A stretch of 64,000 nt of DNA from Faecalibacterium sp. UBA1762 (GCA_002314755.1 DCHC01000036.1:15724-79723), one strand, 5' to 3'; numbered from the stretch's first letter, positions 44,717-53,856 are shown. The notes: generated by a model from the letters alone, not told the origin. Program-made: numbers and translations.

Positions 44717-45322
44717 TTAGCCGATAATCAGCTTGCCGAAGCATTCCGGACGGTGGTAGTCCGGGTGATCGCTGACAATGGGGTTCCACACCACATAATG
44801 CTCCACCTCGGTTTTGTCGCCGCACTTATACATATTGGCTGTAAAGCTATCACCCTTTGCAAAGGCTTTTTTGCCCCACAGCATCGTAACCGTCTCCAGG
44901 GGAATAAAGCCCTGCCAGCCCCAGTATTCGCCCTCGCGGAAAGTCTCCACAGTGGGCAGCGGGCAGCCCAGCGCACGCAGCTTTTTACGGCCGTGCCGCT
45001 CTACGCCCAGCCCCAACAGGCTGGTACCCAGGCTATTGGCCTCCAGGTTCAGATAGCCAACACCGGCATCGGGGGCAAAATCGGCAAAAAACTCCATACA
45101 ACTGTCCTGACAGACGGCATCATCCGGCTGAGTGTAAACGGCACGGGGGTTTTGCTCCTTACATGTCATGCGTACGGCAAAGCCCCGGTCCTGCAGGTAG
45201 ACAATCTGGCAGAAGGTCTCGGGCTTATAGCTGCCGCCCCAGGGCATTTCGCAGATTTCAGCTTTTTCCACAGCAGACCAGTCCGGCATTTCCGCAACGG
45301 TTTTTACGACATATTCCTTCAT
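44717..45322 (-). CDS. CBM9/DOMON-like carbohydrate-binding protein
   Basis: 201-residue beta-rich protein resembling the family 9 carbohydrate-binding modules (also seen as stand-alone cytoplasmic proteins). CMEFFADFAPDAGVGYLNLEANSLG is a typical strand-loop containing the acidic, aromatic-flanked binding region; REGEYWGWQGFIPLE and HYVVWNPIVSDHPDYHRPECFG follow. No signal peptide and no catalytic domain. AAAGGAGCTTATT precedes the ATG. It lies opposite the glycosidase-like gene and could assist it, but that link is inferred from position only. Confidence 0.65.
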   Translation of the reverse strand: MKEYVVKTVAEMPDWSAVEKAEICEMPWGGSYKPETFCQIVYLQDRGFAVRMTCKEQNPRAVYTQPDDAVCQDSCMEFFADFAPDAGVGYLNLEANSLGTSLLGLGVERHGRKKLRALGCPLPTVETFREGEYWGWQGFIPLETVTMLWGKKAFAKGDSFTANMYKCGDKTEVEHYVVWNPIVSDHPDYHRPECFGKLIIG

Positions 45323-45340
45323 AATAAGCTCCTTTCATAT

Positions 45341-45357
45341 ACGATCCGTATATTTCG
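45341..45357. promoter_or_regulatory. inverted repeat ahead of the carbohydrate-binding gene
   Basis: ATATACG-ATC-CGTATAT is a 7-bp inverted repeat with a 3-base centre, immediately ahead of the ribosome site of the 45322 start; a plausible repressor site. Confidence 0.35.
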
Positions 45358-45401
45358 GTTTCTATTTTACAAAATAGGTTTTTTAAGGATCAAAGGGTAA
45401 A

Positions 45402-46163
45402 TTAACCGCGAATGCCGTTGCGCACAGCGGTAAAACCGGGAATGTTGTCGTACAGGTGGCGGGCTATCACCTCTAACAGCAGATAGTCCTCTTCACTGTC
45501 AATATCCAAAATGCCGGTATCAAACATCTCGTAAATTTTGACCCTGCCCTTCCATAGATCCTGACCGCCCTCGCCCAAAACAAAGCTGCGGGAGAAGATG
45601 TACAAAGAGGCATTGATGTCATAGCAGGCAGGGGCCTGTTGACGGCTGGTAAAATTATTTTCAATAATACGGCAGGCGTAGCCGTCCGCTGTGAGCTGAG
45701 CCATATTAAAATAGGGGTTGCGGCGGCTGGGTGCGGCGGACATGACCAGATCCAGCGGTTCAGCTTCGTACATTTCCATTGCGCGGATCAAGTCAAAGTC
45801 CTGACGCAGGGGGCTGGTGATATCCAGGTCGATCAAGCAGTCATACTGCTTTGCATTTTTTGTCTCCATCCGTTTCATGCAGTCCTCGTAGACCGCCTCC
45901 TTGGGTACCCGGTCCCCGGCAAGCTCCTCGCCGCGGGGCAAAAAGACGACCTCCGGGTATTTGTCTGCAACCAGCGCGGCAAGCTCGGGGCTGTCGGTGT
46001 TCAGGCAGATATCCACGGCAAGATCGGGGCGGGCAGCGGCAAACAGTTGGGCGGCGCTGATGCTATAGTACACCATGGGCTTATCGTAGAAGGTTTTCAG
46101 GTTTTTATTGCGAAAGCCTTTGCTTCCGGCACGGCCGCAGATTGTGACAAGAACATTTTTCAT
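45402..46163 (-). CDS. acylneuraminate cytidylyltransferase-like protein
   Basis: Activates a nonulosonic or similar acidic sugar to its CMP form with CTP. The 253-residue protein begins LVTICGRAGSKGFRNKNLK with the nucleotide loop G-R-x-G-S-K-G, followed by DLDITSPLRQDFDLIRAME (metal-binding aspartates), SAAPSRRNPYFNMAQ and NINASLYIFSR-like DINASLYIF. GAAAGGATCCTACTCCT precedes the ATG. It is the final gene of the minus-strand GT-C operon, 24 bp after its neighbour. No sialic/legionaminic acid synthase gene is present here, so the sugar must come from elsewhere, or the enzyme has another sugar substrate. Confidence 0.88.
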   Translation of the reverse strand: MKNVLVTICGRAGSKGFRNKNLKTFYDKPMVYYSISAAQLFAAARPDLAVDICLNTDSPELAALVADKYPEVVFLPRGEELAGDRVPKEAVYEDCMKRMETKNAKQYDCLIDLDITSPLRQDFDLIRAMEMYEAEPLDLVMSAAPSRRNPYFNMAQLTADGYACRIIENNFTSRQQAPACYDINASLYIFSRSFVLGEGGQDLWKGRVKIYEMFDTGILDIDSEEDYLLLEVIARHLYDNIPGFTAVRNGIRG

Positions 46164-46187
46164 AGGAGTAGGATCCTTTCTATTGAC

Positions 46188-46844
46188 TTATTGATCATCG
46201 GAACAGGTCTTCTTTTTCCGTTTGAACGCAAAATAGCAGTCAGTCAGAGCGGTGATAGCTGCGGCAACAAGGCCGGGACCGGCAACCAGCCAAAACAGAC
46301 TGCCGCCGTCCGGGGTAAAAAAGCTGGCGACAGAACGCTGACGGTTTAGGGTGATATCACGAAAAAGGACATGCAGGTCCGTGCAGCTGCCCGGGTCAAG
46401 ACGGATGGCCCGAACCCCTTTCGGCAGCCGGAAGGTTAGGCTGCCGTCGCTATTTTCCGTGGCCCAAACACGTTTGTTTTGCCCAAAGGCCTCGTCGAGG
46501 CGGTTGACATAGTAAAGGCATTTTTCATACGGATACCGGTCATAACTGACAGTTAAGGTCAGGCTTTCCAGCTTTTGTCCCTCCGGTACCGTGTATAGCA
46601 GCTGAGGGTCCTCGTTGGTGGAAATCATCGTTTCACCCTCCAGCAGGGCGTTGACCGGCGTAAAGTCGGAAAGGGAGAGGCGGGTTTCAGTCAGTACCCC
46701 CTTAGCCCGGTCGGCAGTGTTCTGAACCAGGGAGAAAAGTGCCGCCAGCAGGGCAAAAACAAAGGTTACAAGATACAGTAGTAAAGGCAAACTGCTGCGC
46801 AGTCCGCAGCAGCTTTTCAGTTTAAAAAGGCACAGATGTTTCAC
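46188..46844 (-). CDS. small two-TM companion protein of the GT-C pair (copy B)
   Basis: 218-residue membrane protein with an N-terminal hydrophobic segment (about 17-42), an extracytoplasmic beta-rich domain (about 45-180) and a C-terminal hydrophobic segment (about 180-205) before a basic tail. The domain has IRLDPGS followed by LFRDITLN, a pair of motifs shared with the 49041-49655 protein. It resembles galactose-binding-like beta-sandwich modules attached to glycosyltransferases. Its GTG start (46844) overlaps the stop of the upstream GT-C gene as GTGA behind GGAGG, so the two are translationally coupled. No known function. Confidence 0.6.
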   Translation of the reverse strand: MKHLCLFKLKSCCGLRSSLPLLLYLVTFVFALLAALFSLVQNTADRAKGVLTETRLSLSDFTPVNALLEGETMISTNEDPQLLYTVPEGQKLESLTLTVSYDRYPYEKCLYYVNRLDEAFGQNKRVWATENSDGSLTFRLPKGVRAIRLDPGSCTDLHVLFRDITLNRQRSVASFFTPDGGSLFWLVAGPGLVAAAITALTDCYFAFKRKKKTCSDDQ

Positions 46845-49036
46845 GGTAAGGCCACCTCCTGAACGGGGGCGTACAACAGGGAATCCCCGGAATTGACTCG
46901 GTAATATAGCTGCACAGTGCCCTGCCTGGCACCGGCAAGGCAATCAGTAAACAGGCTGGCGTACTCCGCCTCAAAGACGGCATCCACATGCTCGGTAAAG
47001 ATGTAAGCGCAGTCCCGTTCAATTAGGTAGTCGGTCAGCTCTGACAAACTGAGAGTATGGTAATAGGGGCTGCCGTCATAGTTATCCGCGCTGCCAATGG
47101 GGCCGCCGCCAAAGCTGTAATCCATAGGCAGGGGCAGCAGCTGGTAGCAGTAGTTAAAGTATTTTCCGCCGTTGTCGTCGGTGCTGACGAAAAAGATGGT
47201 TCCCTCCAGCCCGCAGTCATCAATCTGCGCAGCAACGGTCTGCGCCGTGTTTTCATACGCGATCTGCTGGGTAAAGGTGGTTTCCGGATAATCCAGCACA
47301 GTCATCTGTGGCCGAATATAAATGGCGGTCACCAGCAGACTGAGACCGGCAACGCCTACGGCAAACAGGGTCATCAAAGCGGTTCTTCGCCGGGGATCCT
47401 GCGCCTCAGCCGGAAGTGCGGCAATAGCGTTTTTACTCGTTTCACATCGGCAACCCGCGCCAAGGGTCAGATGGGCGACCGACAGCAAGAACCAAAAGAT
47501 ATAGTAGCTGACCACATAACGGTTATAATCTGACAAAATCGCAGCCTGGGTGGGTTTAAATATAAAGGCGTAGCTGAGAATCAGTACCCAGTAGTAGCCG
47601 ACAAAGCCAAGCAGACTAAACAGTCCGGCGGTCAAAGTGCGCCGACGAATCATTTTTTGGGGTGCAAGCAAAGCGGCAACCAAAAATAGACCGGTGCAGA
47701 CTGCAGCTACACATAGACCGGTACCGGTCAACATGGAAAGAGGGTTATCCTCCCCAAGCAACCGGTCAAGAACACTGCGGCTCAGGCTGCCAAGCAGGGT
47801 CAGCCGGGTGTGGACAAAGGCGTCCAGCATATCCTTGCTGACCTGGATATATAGGCTGGTGCGCTGGGCGGGGAACAGCAGCTGCCGGATGCCCAGCACG
47901 ACCACCTGGGTCACGGTCAGGTTGGTGGTACCCACCTGGCCGGTGCTTTCCCGCAGGGCAACGACCGAAGCTACATGCCGGCTCCAGGTAAGATAGGCGA
48001 CCAACGGAGCAGCCAATACGCCAATAGCGGATACAATGCGTCGCCAAAGCTTTGTGTGGGGAAGGGGCGGATTCTCTGTGACCCGGAAGCATAACCGGTC
48101 GAAGGCGCAGATACCTGCGGCAACCATTACCACAGGAAAAGCGTTTTCTTTAATCAGACCGACGGCGGCGAAGATCAGATAGACTGCAAGATGCCCTACA
48201 GAATGGGAGAACCCGTCACTTTCGCCGTTAAGGGTACCGCTGCTGCGCCGCAGTGCGAAATACCAGGCGGCGGCACCCGCGGCAAGAATACCGGCAGGCA
48301 GATCTCCATAGGCGCTCATATAGGTATTGGTCACATCAAGAATACGGCAATACTCCGCCAACAGATAGGGAGAAAGCAGACATAGCAGCAGACAGGCAGC
48401 CGAAAGCGGGTACTGTTTCCAGCTGCTTTTTTTATCCTGCCGGGGGTCGTTGACCCCGCTGACCACAGCAGCGTAGGCAGAGAAAAGCAGTACATCGTAT
48501 CCGACAAAGGTCTTCCAGGGGGCAAAGGTACCGAAAAACTGAAAAAAGTAGCCGGTCAGCACGGCTCCGGGCTGCTGGGCACCGACCCAATCCCACCCGA
48601 CCGTGGCGGTAGTGTACAAAGCATCGTTCAGCTTAAGCAGCTTGCTGGCGGTGCCCCAAAAGCTCAGCTCATCCCATTCGGCAAAAACAGGCTTGCGAAG
48701 GGCAAAAACCAGCGCGGTGACAATGCAAAGCACCCAAAAGCTGACAAAGGCAAAATCCGCAAGGGCGTAAGCACTGCCCCGGGAAGCGGTTTGTTTTTTT
48801 CTGAATAGGGATATGCCGGATACAGGCACCCAAACGGCAAGAGCAATGCCGATAATGTACAGCAGCCAGCCGCCGAGACGCAACACACCGGCAATACCGG
48901 CAAGGGTCAGCACCAGAATAATCACGCTGCAGCTTGCCAAAGGGGTCAGACCGCCGGGCAGCCTTGTTTTTTTCCAAAAGAACAGACACAGACCGGCAAA
49001 GGCAATAAATGCCAAAATCACATCAAAATATTGCAT
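46841..49036 (-). CDS. large GT-C-like membrane protein (copy B)
   Basis: 731-residue protein with about 12-14 hydrophobic segments and a C-terminal soluble tail (about 620-731). Loop 1 contains FAEWDELSFWGTASKL, an acidic Asp-Glu pair that occupies the place of the catalytic acidic motif in GT-C glycosyltransferases such as mannosyl and arabinosyl transferases using lipid-linked sugars. The tail has DDNGGKYFNYCYQLLPLP and LFTDCLAGARQGTVQLYY. The same landmarks occur in copy A (49655-51718). It is the third of five genes in the operon, 4 bp after the upstream companion. Activity and sugar are inferred only. Confidence 0.6.
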   Translation of the reverse strand: MQYFDVILAFIAFAGLCLFFWKKTRLPGGLTPLASCSVIILVLTLAGIAGVLRLGGWLLYIIGIALAVWVPVSGISLFRKKQTASRGSAYALADFAFVSFWVLCIVTALVFALRKPVFAEWDELSFWGTASKLLKLNDALYTTATVGWDWVGAQQPGAVLTGYFFQFFGTFAPWKTFVGYDVLLFSAYAAVVSGVNDPRQDKKSSWKQYPLSAACLLLCLLSPYLLAEYCRILDVTNTYMSAYGDLPAGILAAGAAAWYFALRRSSGTLNGESDGFSHSVGHLAVYLIFAAVGLIKENAFPVVMVAAGICAFDRLCFRVTENPPLPHTKLWRRIVSAIGVLAAPLVAYLTWSRHVASVVALRESTGQVGTTNLTVTQVVVLGIRQLLFPAQRTSLYIQVSKDMLDAFVHTRLTLLGSLSRSVLDRLLGEDNPLSMLTGTGLCVAAVCTGLFLVAALLAPQKMIRRRTLTAGLFSLLGFVGYYWVLILSYAFIFKPTQAAILSDYNRYVVSYYIFWFLLSVAHLTLGAGCRCETSKNAIAALPAEAQDPRRRTALMTLFAVGVAGLSLLVTAIYIRPQMTVLDYPETTFTQQIAYENTAQTVAAQIDDCGLEGTIFFVSTDDNGGKYFNYCYQLLPLPMDYSFGGGPIGSADNYDGSPYYHTLSLSELTDYLIERDCAYIFTEHVDAVFEAEYASLFTDCLAGARQGTVQLYYRVNSGDSLLYAPVQEVALP

Positions 49037-49040
49037 GGGT

Positions 49041-49655
49041 TCAGCGCTCCTTTTTGGAGGATTTTACGGCAAGGGTGAGCCAGGCGGCAACCGAGCCGAA
49101 AATGCCGGGGGCAGCCAGCAGCAAGACGGCCTGCCCCAAATCGGGCAGCCAGCACTGCCACAGAGGATAATCGGGGTTTAGTACGATCCGATCCAGTCGG
49201 AAAAATGCCCCGGCGGCAGAGGTGGGGTCCAGCCGCAGCCGCTCTATGGCAGCCGTGCCGGGCAGCCGAAACCGGTAGGTTCCGGTTTCCCGGTCAATAC
49301 TGCTGGGCTGAACCGTATGAATAAAATCCGGTTCCCCGGGCAGGGTATAGTAGAGCTGCAGTCCCCGTACCGGCTGAGAGGAGGTGATCTGTACCTCCAG
49401 CCCGGAAACCGGGGTCCGGGGCTGCCAGATCAGGTAGGCGTCGCCGTCGGTGGTCAGCAGGCTGCCGGTCTGCCAGCAGCCCCAGTTCACGGGGTAATCA
49501 TCCCGGATAGAGCTAAGAACGGCGTCCTGTACCGAAAGCTCGATAGGCTTCACCCGGGAGACCCGATTAGCCTGTACGCTGCCCCAAACCAGCCAAAGAA
49601 ACAGTGCGGTGGCATAGCAGACCGTACAAAAGCGAAAAAAGAGCCTTTTTTGCAT
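49041..49655 (-). CDS. small two-TM companion protein of the GT-C pair (copy A)
   Basis: 204-residue protein with an N-terminal hydrophobic segment (about 8-28), a beta-rich extracytoplasmic domain (about 40-170), and a C-terminal hydrophobic segment (about 170-195) ending in basic SSKKER. RLRLDPTS and RLDRIVLN correspond to the RLDPGS and RDITLN motifs of copy B, and YRFRLPG parallels TFRLPKG. Its ATG overlaps the stop of the preceding GT-C gene by one base (TGATG). No close functional relative is known to me; role as an accessory subunit is inferred from order and motif. Confidence 0.6.
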   Translation of the reverse strand: MQKRLFFRFCTVCYATALFLWLVWGSVQANRVSRVKPIELSVQDAVLSSIRDDYPVNWGCWQTGSLLTTDGDAYLIWQPRTPVSGLEVQITSSQPVRGLQLYYTLPGEPDFIHTVQPSSIDRETGTYRFRLPGTAAIERLRLDPTSAAGAFFRLDRIVLNPDYPLWQCWLPDLGQAVLLLAAPGIFGSVAAWLTLAVKSSKKER

Positions 49656-51718
49656 CAAAAGGTCACCTCCGGTCGAGTCAACTGCAGACCGTCGTCGGTA
49701 CGGGTTACCCGGTATAGACCGGTAATACCCTGTTCCGCCCCGGCAAGTCCGTCCGGGAACAGCGAACCGAACTCCTGCATAAAATCGTAGTCCGCCACAT
49801 CAATCAATAGCAAAGTGATACCGTTTTGATCAATAAAATCAAAGAAACTGTCTTTGGAAAGGCATAGCGCATCCTCCGGGATGAGGTCGCTTTCCGGTGT
49901 CAAAACCGTGCTGCCCCCTTCTAAGTAAAGCAGCGGCAGCCCCTCCAGCGCATACGCGTAGCGGTACCACCGCCCGCCGTCGTCCCACTGAGAGATAAGC
50001 CAAACCTTTTCGCCGCTGCAGTCAGCGGCATTCCCTTTCATGTCGGTGTCGGTCAGCAGAAAGGCCTCCCCGGCGCCGCACTCTATTTTTTGCTGGTAAG
50101 CATTCTGCGTCAGACCGTTTGTCAGCTGCAGGTCGCAGCCGGAAAGCCGAAAAACAGTCAAAGCGAAGACCGTAAAAAAACCGGCAGCGGTGAGCAGCTG
50201 CTTTTTCCATGTCTTTTGCGGGTGGACAAAAAGAGCATCCCGACAGTCGGCGGCCAAAAGACAAAGGGTGCCCACCAGCCAAAACAGGGTGTAGCTGCCC
50301 ATATACCGTTCGTAGGAGGCAAGCTGGCGTCCCTCGACCTCGGAAAAGACATACACATAACAGATCAGCTGGAAAAAGGTGTACCCCAAATAGCCCAGCC
50401 CGGTGCAAAGCCCAAAGCAAACGGCGCGCCGTTTGGCGCCGGCGGGCAACAGATAGCAGCCAAGCAGAATCAGCAGGCAGATGACCCCGCAGCTGACCAA
50501 ACCGGAGCCGAAAACCGTGACGCGGCGGTGCAAAAAGGCTTGTACCATACCGGAAAGCACGGCAGAAAATTTATCACTGCGCCCGATACCGCATAGCTCC
50601 TTTAGACCCTGGGTGACCATGCCAAAGGTGGAAAGACCGGCGGAGCCGCCGGTTTCGCTGCGGTTTTGACTAAGGGCGTATGCCAAATGAGCCGACCATA
50701 CAAGGTAGGCGGCCACTGCGGTGCCGCCCTGCATCAGGGCGACAGAAAGACCCTTGCAAACGGAACCCTTTTGACCGACATGGCGGATAAGGCAATCCGC
50801 TGCGCAGATCAGGGTGATCACCAACGCCAGGGGCAGGCCCACATCCTTGATGCAGACCAAAAAGGCGATCACAGGGCAGACGGTAAGCCCGGCGGCAAAG
50901 GGGGCAGCCCCGGTATCCTCGCCCGGGCAGACAGGCTGCAGGGCAAACCATACCGCCACACAGCCTGCGGCAGCCACCCCCAGCATACTGTCCCCATAGG
51001 CGCAGACATAGCTTGACAGCTGCTGGCCTGCAAGATGGTACTCTGTGGCAAAGGGAGTAAGCACCAGCGCCGCGGCACAAAGAATACCGCCTGCAGAAAA
51101 GCCCTCGGGGCAGCAGCTGAGAACGGTACCGAAAACCGCAAACAGAAATACCCCGTAGGCGGCAAAGACCACCCAGGGCGTAAATGTTTTTGCCGAAAAG
51201 CAGAACAGATAGCTGAGCAGCGCCAGGGCAGGGGGATAGCTGCGGGCGGCAAGGTTGGTGTTTTGTACCAGTGTGTACAGGGCGTCGTTCCGCCAGACGG
51301 TTTTGGCGGCAAGCCCCCAAAAGCTGAATTCATCCCACTGGGTAAACAGCGGCTGCCGTACAGCCAGCAGCACTGCCAGCAGCAGGCTGCCGACAAAGGT
51401 CAACAGCCACCCCGGGCAGAAAAAGCAACGCCAAAGGGTATTGCGCAAGGGCCTTGACCTGCGTGCAAGGGCAAAGCCTGCAGCCGTCCATCCGGCAAGC
51501 CCAAGGGCAACAAGCAAAAAGGCACCAATCCGCAGCAGATTGCAAAAGCCAAAGACCAACAGTACCAGCACCGCGCAGCACAGGGTGACCGGGGGCAGCA
51601 CGGCGACGCGTCGGCGCAGCGCAAAGGGGTCGCCATCCGGCTGCCACAGGGCGGTAATACCCAGGCAAAGGCCAAGCAGGGTAAGCCAGCCCGCCCAAAA
51701 AGCAAAGAAAGGTTGCAT
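49655..51718 (-). CDS. large GT-C-like membrane protein (copy A)
   Basis: 687-residue polytopic protein, about 12 hydrophobic segments and a C-terminal soluble domain. FTQWDEFSFWGLAAKTVWRNDALYTL is the loop 1 acidic motif, and the tail has SQWDDGGRWYRYAY and SLFPDGLAGAEQGITGLY, matching copy B in order. First gene of the operon behind a good promoter. Its high GC and low use of rare codons do not differ clearly from neighbours. A paralogue of 46841-49036, so the operon looks like a tandem duplication that has diverged. Likely glycosyltransferase acting on lipid-linked sugar, not proven. Confidence 0.6.
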   Translation of the reverse strand: MQPFFAFWAGWLTLLGLCLGITALWQPDGDPFALRRRVAVLPPVTLCCAVLVLLVFGFCNLLRIGAFLLVALGLAGWTAAGFALARRSRPLRNTLWRCFFCPGWLLTFVGSLLLAVLLAVRQPLFTQWDEFSFWGLAAKTVWRNDALYTLVQNTNLAARSYPPALALLSYLFCFSAKTFTPWVVFAAYGVFLFAVFGTVLSCCPEGFSAGGILCAAALVLTPFATEYHLAGQQLSSYVCAYGDSMLGVAAAGCVAVWFALQPVCPGEDTGAAPFAAGLTVCPVIAFLVCIKDVGLPLALVITLICAADCLIRHVGQKGSVCKGLSVALMQGGTAVAAYLVWSAHLAYALSQNRSETGGSAGLSTFGMVTQGLKELCGIGRSDKFSAVLSGMVQAFLHRRVTVFGSGLVSCGVICLLILLGCYLLPAGAKRRAVCFGLCTGLGYLGYTFFQLICYVYVFSEVEGRQLASYERYMGSYTLFWLVGTLCLLAADCRDALFVHPQKTWKKQLLTAAGFFTVFALTVFRLSGCDLQLTNGLTQNAYQQKIECGAGEAFLLTDTDMKGNAADCSGEKVWLISQWDDGGRWYRYAYALEGLPLLYLEGGSTVLTPESDLIPEDALCLSKDSFFDFIDQNGITLLLIDVADYDFMQEFGSLFPDGLAGAEQGITGLYRVTRTDDGLQLTRPEVTF

Positions 51719-51823
51719 AACGGTTTCCTTTCGGTTTTTCGCAAAACAAGCCGCAGTCTGTACAGTGGGGAACGCCCCGGTATATACGGTGACCGTACAG
51801 ACCTATCCTCATAAATACAATAT

Positions 51824-51852
51824 ATTATACCCTTTATTGCAGAAGATTTCAA
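51824..51852 (-). promoter_or_regulatory. promoter of the GT-C operon
   Basis: Minus strand TTGAAA (51847-51852), 17 bp, TATAAT (51824-51829). Between it and the start codon (51718) lies a short inverted repeat, CTGTAC...GTACAG. The rest of 51853-51960 holds no recognised gene. Confidence 0.65.
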
Positions 51853-51960
51853 CCGAAAACCGTAGTTCTACCCGCTTTTCGGGTGCAGCAAAGGCTTTTT
51901 TGCGCTTTTTCGGCAGGCAGGCCGGGCGGTTGGGCGGACAAAACAGAAAAAAGGAAGCAT

Positions 51961-52001
51961 AAAAAAGCCGATGCGCAAGGCAAAAAAGCCTTGCACACCG
52001 G
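51961..52001 (-). terminator. terminator after thrS
   Basis: On the minus strand AAGCCGGTGTGCAAGGC, a TTTTTT loop and GCCTTGCGCATCGGCTT, followed by a T-run; strong. Confidence 0.85.
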
Positions 52002-52050
52002 CTTGCCGGCAGGGCGTCAGGCAGCTGCCCTTGACCCGACCGTGAAGGAG

Positions 52051-53856
52051 TTAGAATTTACGGGTGCGGATCTCATCCACAACCATTTCGGTAAAGGCGT
52101 CCAGGGACATTTCGGAGGTTTCACCGTTGCGGTCACGCACGCTGATGTTGCCCTGCTCTGCCTCCTTGGCACCCAAAACCAGCATATAGGGCACCCGGTC
52201 TACCTGCTGTGCCTCACGGATCTTGTAGCCGATCTTCTCGTTGCTGCCATCCAGCACCACACGGATACCGGCGTTATCCAGCTTTTCGGCAACGGCCTGG
52301 GCGTACCCCAAGGTCTTTTCAGAAACCGGCAGCACCTTGACCTGGGTGGGTGCCAGCCAGGTGGGGAACCTGCCCTTGGTCTCTTCGATCATAAACGCCA
52401 TAAAGCGATCCAGAGAGCCCAAAATAGCGCGGTGCAACACAACGGGGGTCTTTTGGCTACCGTCCTTATCAATGTAGGTCAGGGCAAACTTGGCAGGCAG
52501 GCAGAAATCCAGCTGGCAGGTGGAAAGGGTGTACTCCGCGCCCACGGCGGGCTTGACATTGACGTCCAGCTTGGGCCCGTAGAAGGCGGCCTCGCCGATC
52601 TCCTCGGTAAACTGAATGCCCAGCTCGGTCAGAACCTCGCGCAAAGCGTCCTCGGCCCTGTTCCACATCTCGTCATCCTGATGATACTTTTTCTTATCGG
52701 CAGGGTCACGCAAAGACAGGACACAGCGGTAGTCGGTGATGTTGAAATCCTTGTAGACGTCAAAGATCAGGTCGCAGACAGCGGAGACCTCGTTCTTAAT
52801 CTGCTCGGGGGTGACAAACAGATGGGCGTCATTCTGACAGAAATGGCGGCCGCGCTCAATGCCCTTCAGGGTGCCGGAGGATTCAAAGCGGAAATCGTGG
52901 GCGATCTCACCAATGCGGATGGGCAGCTCGCGGTAGCTGTGGGGACGGTTGGCGTAGATCATCATGTGGTGGGGGCAGTTCATGGGGCGCAGCACAAAGC
53001 TTTCACCCTCCACCTCCATTGCGGGGAACATATTCTCCTTGTAGTGATCCCAGTGGCCGGAGGTACGGTACAGATCGACCGTGCCGACACAGGGGGTCAT
53101 CACATGCAGATAGCCCAGCTTGCGCTCCTTGGCCTTGATGTAGTTTTCCAGCTCCTGCCAGACTGTGTAGCCGTTGGGTAGGAACATGGGCAGACCGCGG
53201 CCGATCAGATCGTCGGTCATAAACAGCCGCATATCCTTGCCGATCTTACGGTGGTCACGGGCGCGGGCTTCCTCCTGCTGCTTTTCCCAGGCCTCCAGCT
53301 CCTCCTGGCTGCGGAAAGCGACGCCGTTAATACGGGTCAGCATCTTGTTCTCACTGTCGTTTTTCCAGTATGCGCCGGACTGCTGGGTAACCTTAAAGGC
53401 CTTTAAAGCCTTGGTGTAGGTCAGGTGGGGGCCAACGCACATATCAATGTACTCGGCCTCGCCGTTTGCATCCTTGCCCTGCTCATAAAAGCTGATGGGG
53501 GCGTCCTCGGCCAGGTCGCCGATATGCTCCACCTTGTACTTTTCGCCCCGCTTTTCCATCAGGGCGATTGCCTCGGCACGGGGCAGAATGTAGGCTTTCA
53601 GGGGCAGATTCTCCTTGCAGATCTTGCGCATCTCGGCTTCGATCCTGGCAAGGTCCTCATCGGTCAGCTTGACATCGCCCAGGTCTACATCGTAGAAAAA
53701 GCCGTTTTCGGTAGCGGGACCAAAAGCGAAATCGGCGTGGGGCCACAGACGCTTGATGGCCTGTGCCATAATGTGGGCTGCGGTGTGGCGCAGTACGTGC
53801 ACCTCTTCCTCTGCGGGACATTCGGCTACATGGCCGTCGTTGTAAAGAATTTTCAT
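52051..53856 (-). CDS. thrS: threonyl-tRNA synthetase lacking the TGS domain
   Basis: Charges tRNA-Thr; class II synthetase, 601 residues. Most bacterial ThrRS proteins are about 640 residues with an N-terminal TGS domain; here only a short stub (MKILYNDGHVAECPAEEE) precedes the N2 editing domain, VLRHTAAHIMAQAIKRLWP (about 20-40). The zinc ligands are in RPMNCPHHMMIY; motif 2 contains DFRFESSGTLKGIERGRHF; the C-terminal anticodon domain begins near LAPTQVKVLPVSE. A T-box leader precedes it, and it ends at a strong terminator. No in-frame upstream extension restores a TGS domain before the T-box, so loss rather than a wrong start is likely. Confidence 0.93.
   Translation of the reverse strand: MKILYNDGHVAECPAEEEVHVLRHTAAHIMAQAIKRLWPHADFAFGPATENGFFYDVDLGDVKLTDEDLARIEAEMRKICKENLPLKAYILPRAEAIALMEKRGEKYKVEHIGDLAEDAPISFYEQGKDANGEAEYIDMCVGPHLTYTKALKAFKVTQQSGAYWKNDSENKMLTRINGVAFRSQEELEAWEKQQEEARARDHRKIGKDMRLFMTDDLIGRGLPMFLPNGYTVWQELENYIKAKERKLGYLHVMTPCVGTVDLYRTSGHWDHYKENMFPAMEVEGESFVLRPMNCPHHMMIYANRPHSYRELPIRIGEIAHDFRFESSGTLKGIERGRHFCQNDAHLFVTPEQIKNEVSAVCDLIFDVYKDFNITDYRCVLSLRDPADKKKYHQDDEMWNRAEDALREVLTELGIQFTEEIGEAAFYGPKLDVNVKPAVGAEYTLSTCQLDFCLPAKFALTYIDKDGSQKTPVVLHRAILGSLDRFMAFMIEETKGRFPTWLAPTQVKVLPVSEKTLGYAQAVAEKLDNAGIRVVLDGSNEKIGYKIREAQQVDRVPYMLVLGAKEAEQGNISVRDRNGETSEMSLDAFTEMVVDEIRTRKF

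Noticed and set aside
45402..46163. Complete sialic acid pathway
   Set aside because: Only the cytidylyltransferase is present; no synthase, epimerase or sialyltransferase was recognised.
51883..53181. 432-codon plus-strand frame opposite thrS
   Set aside because: Antisense shadow of a well-conserved synthetase; begins within the thrS terminator.
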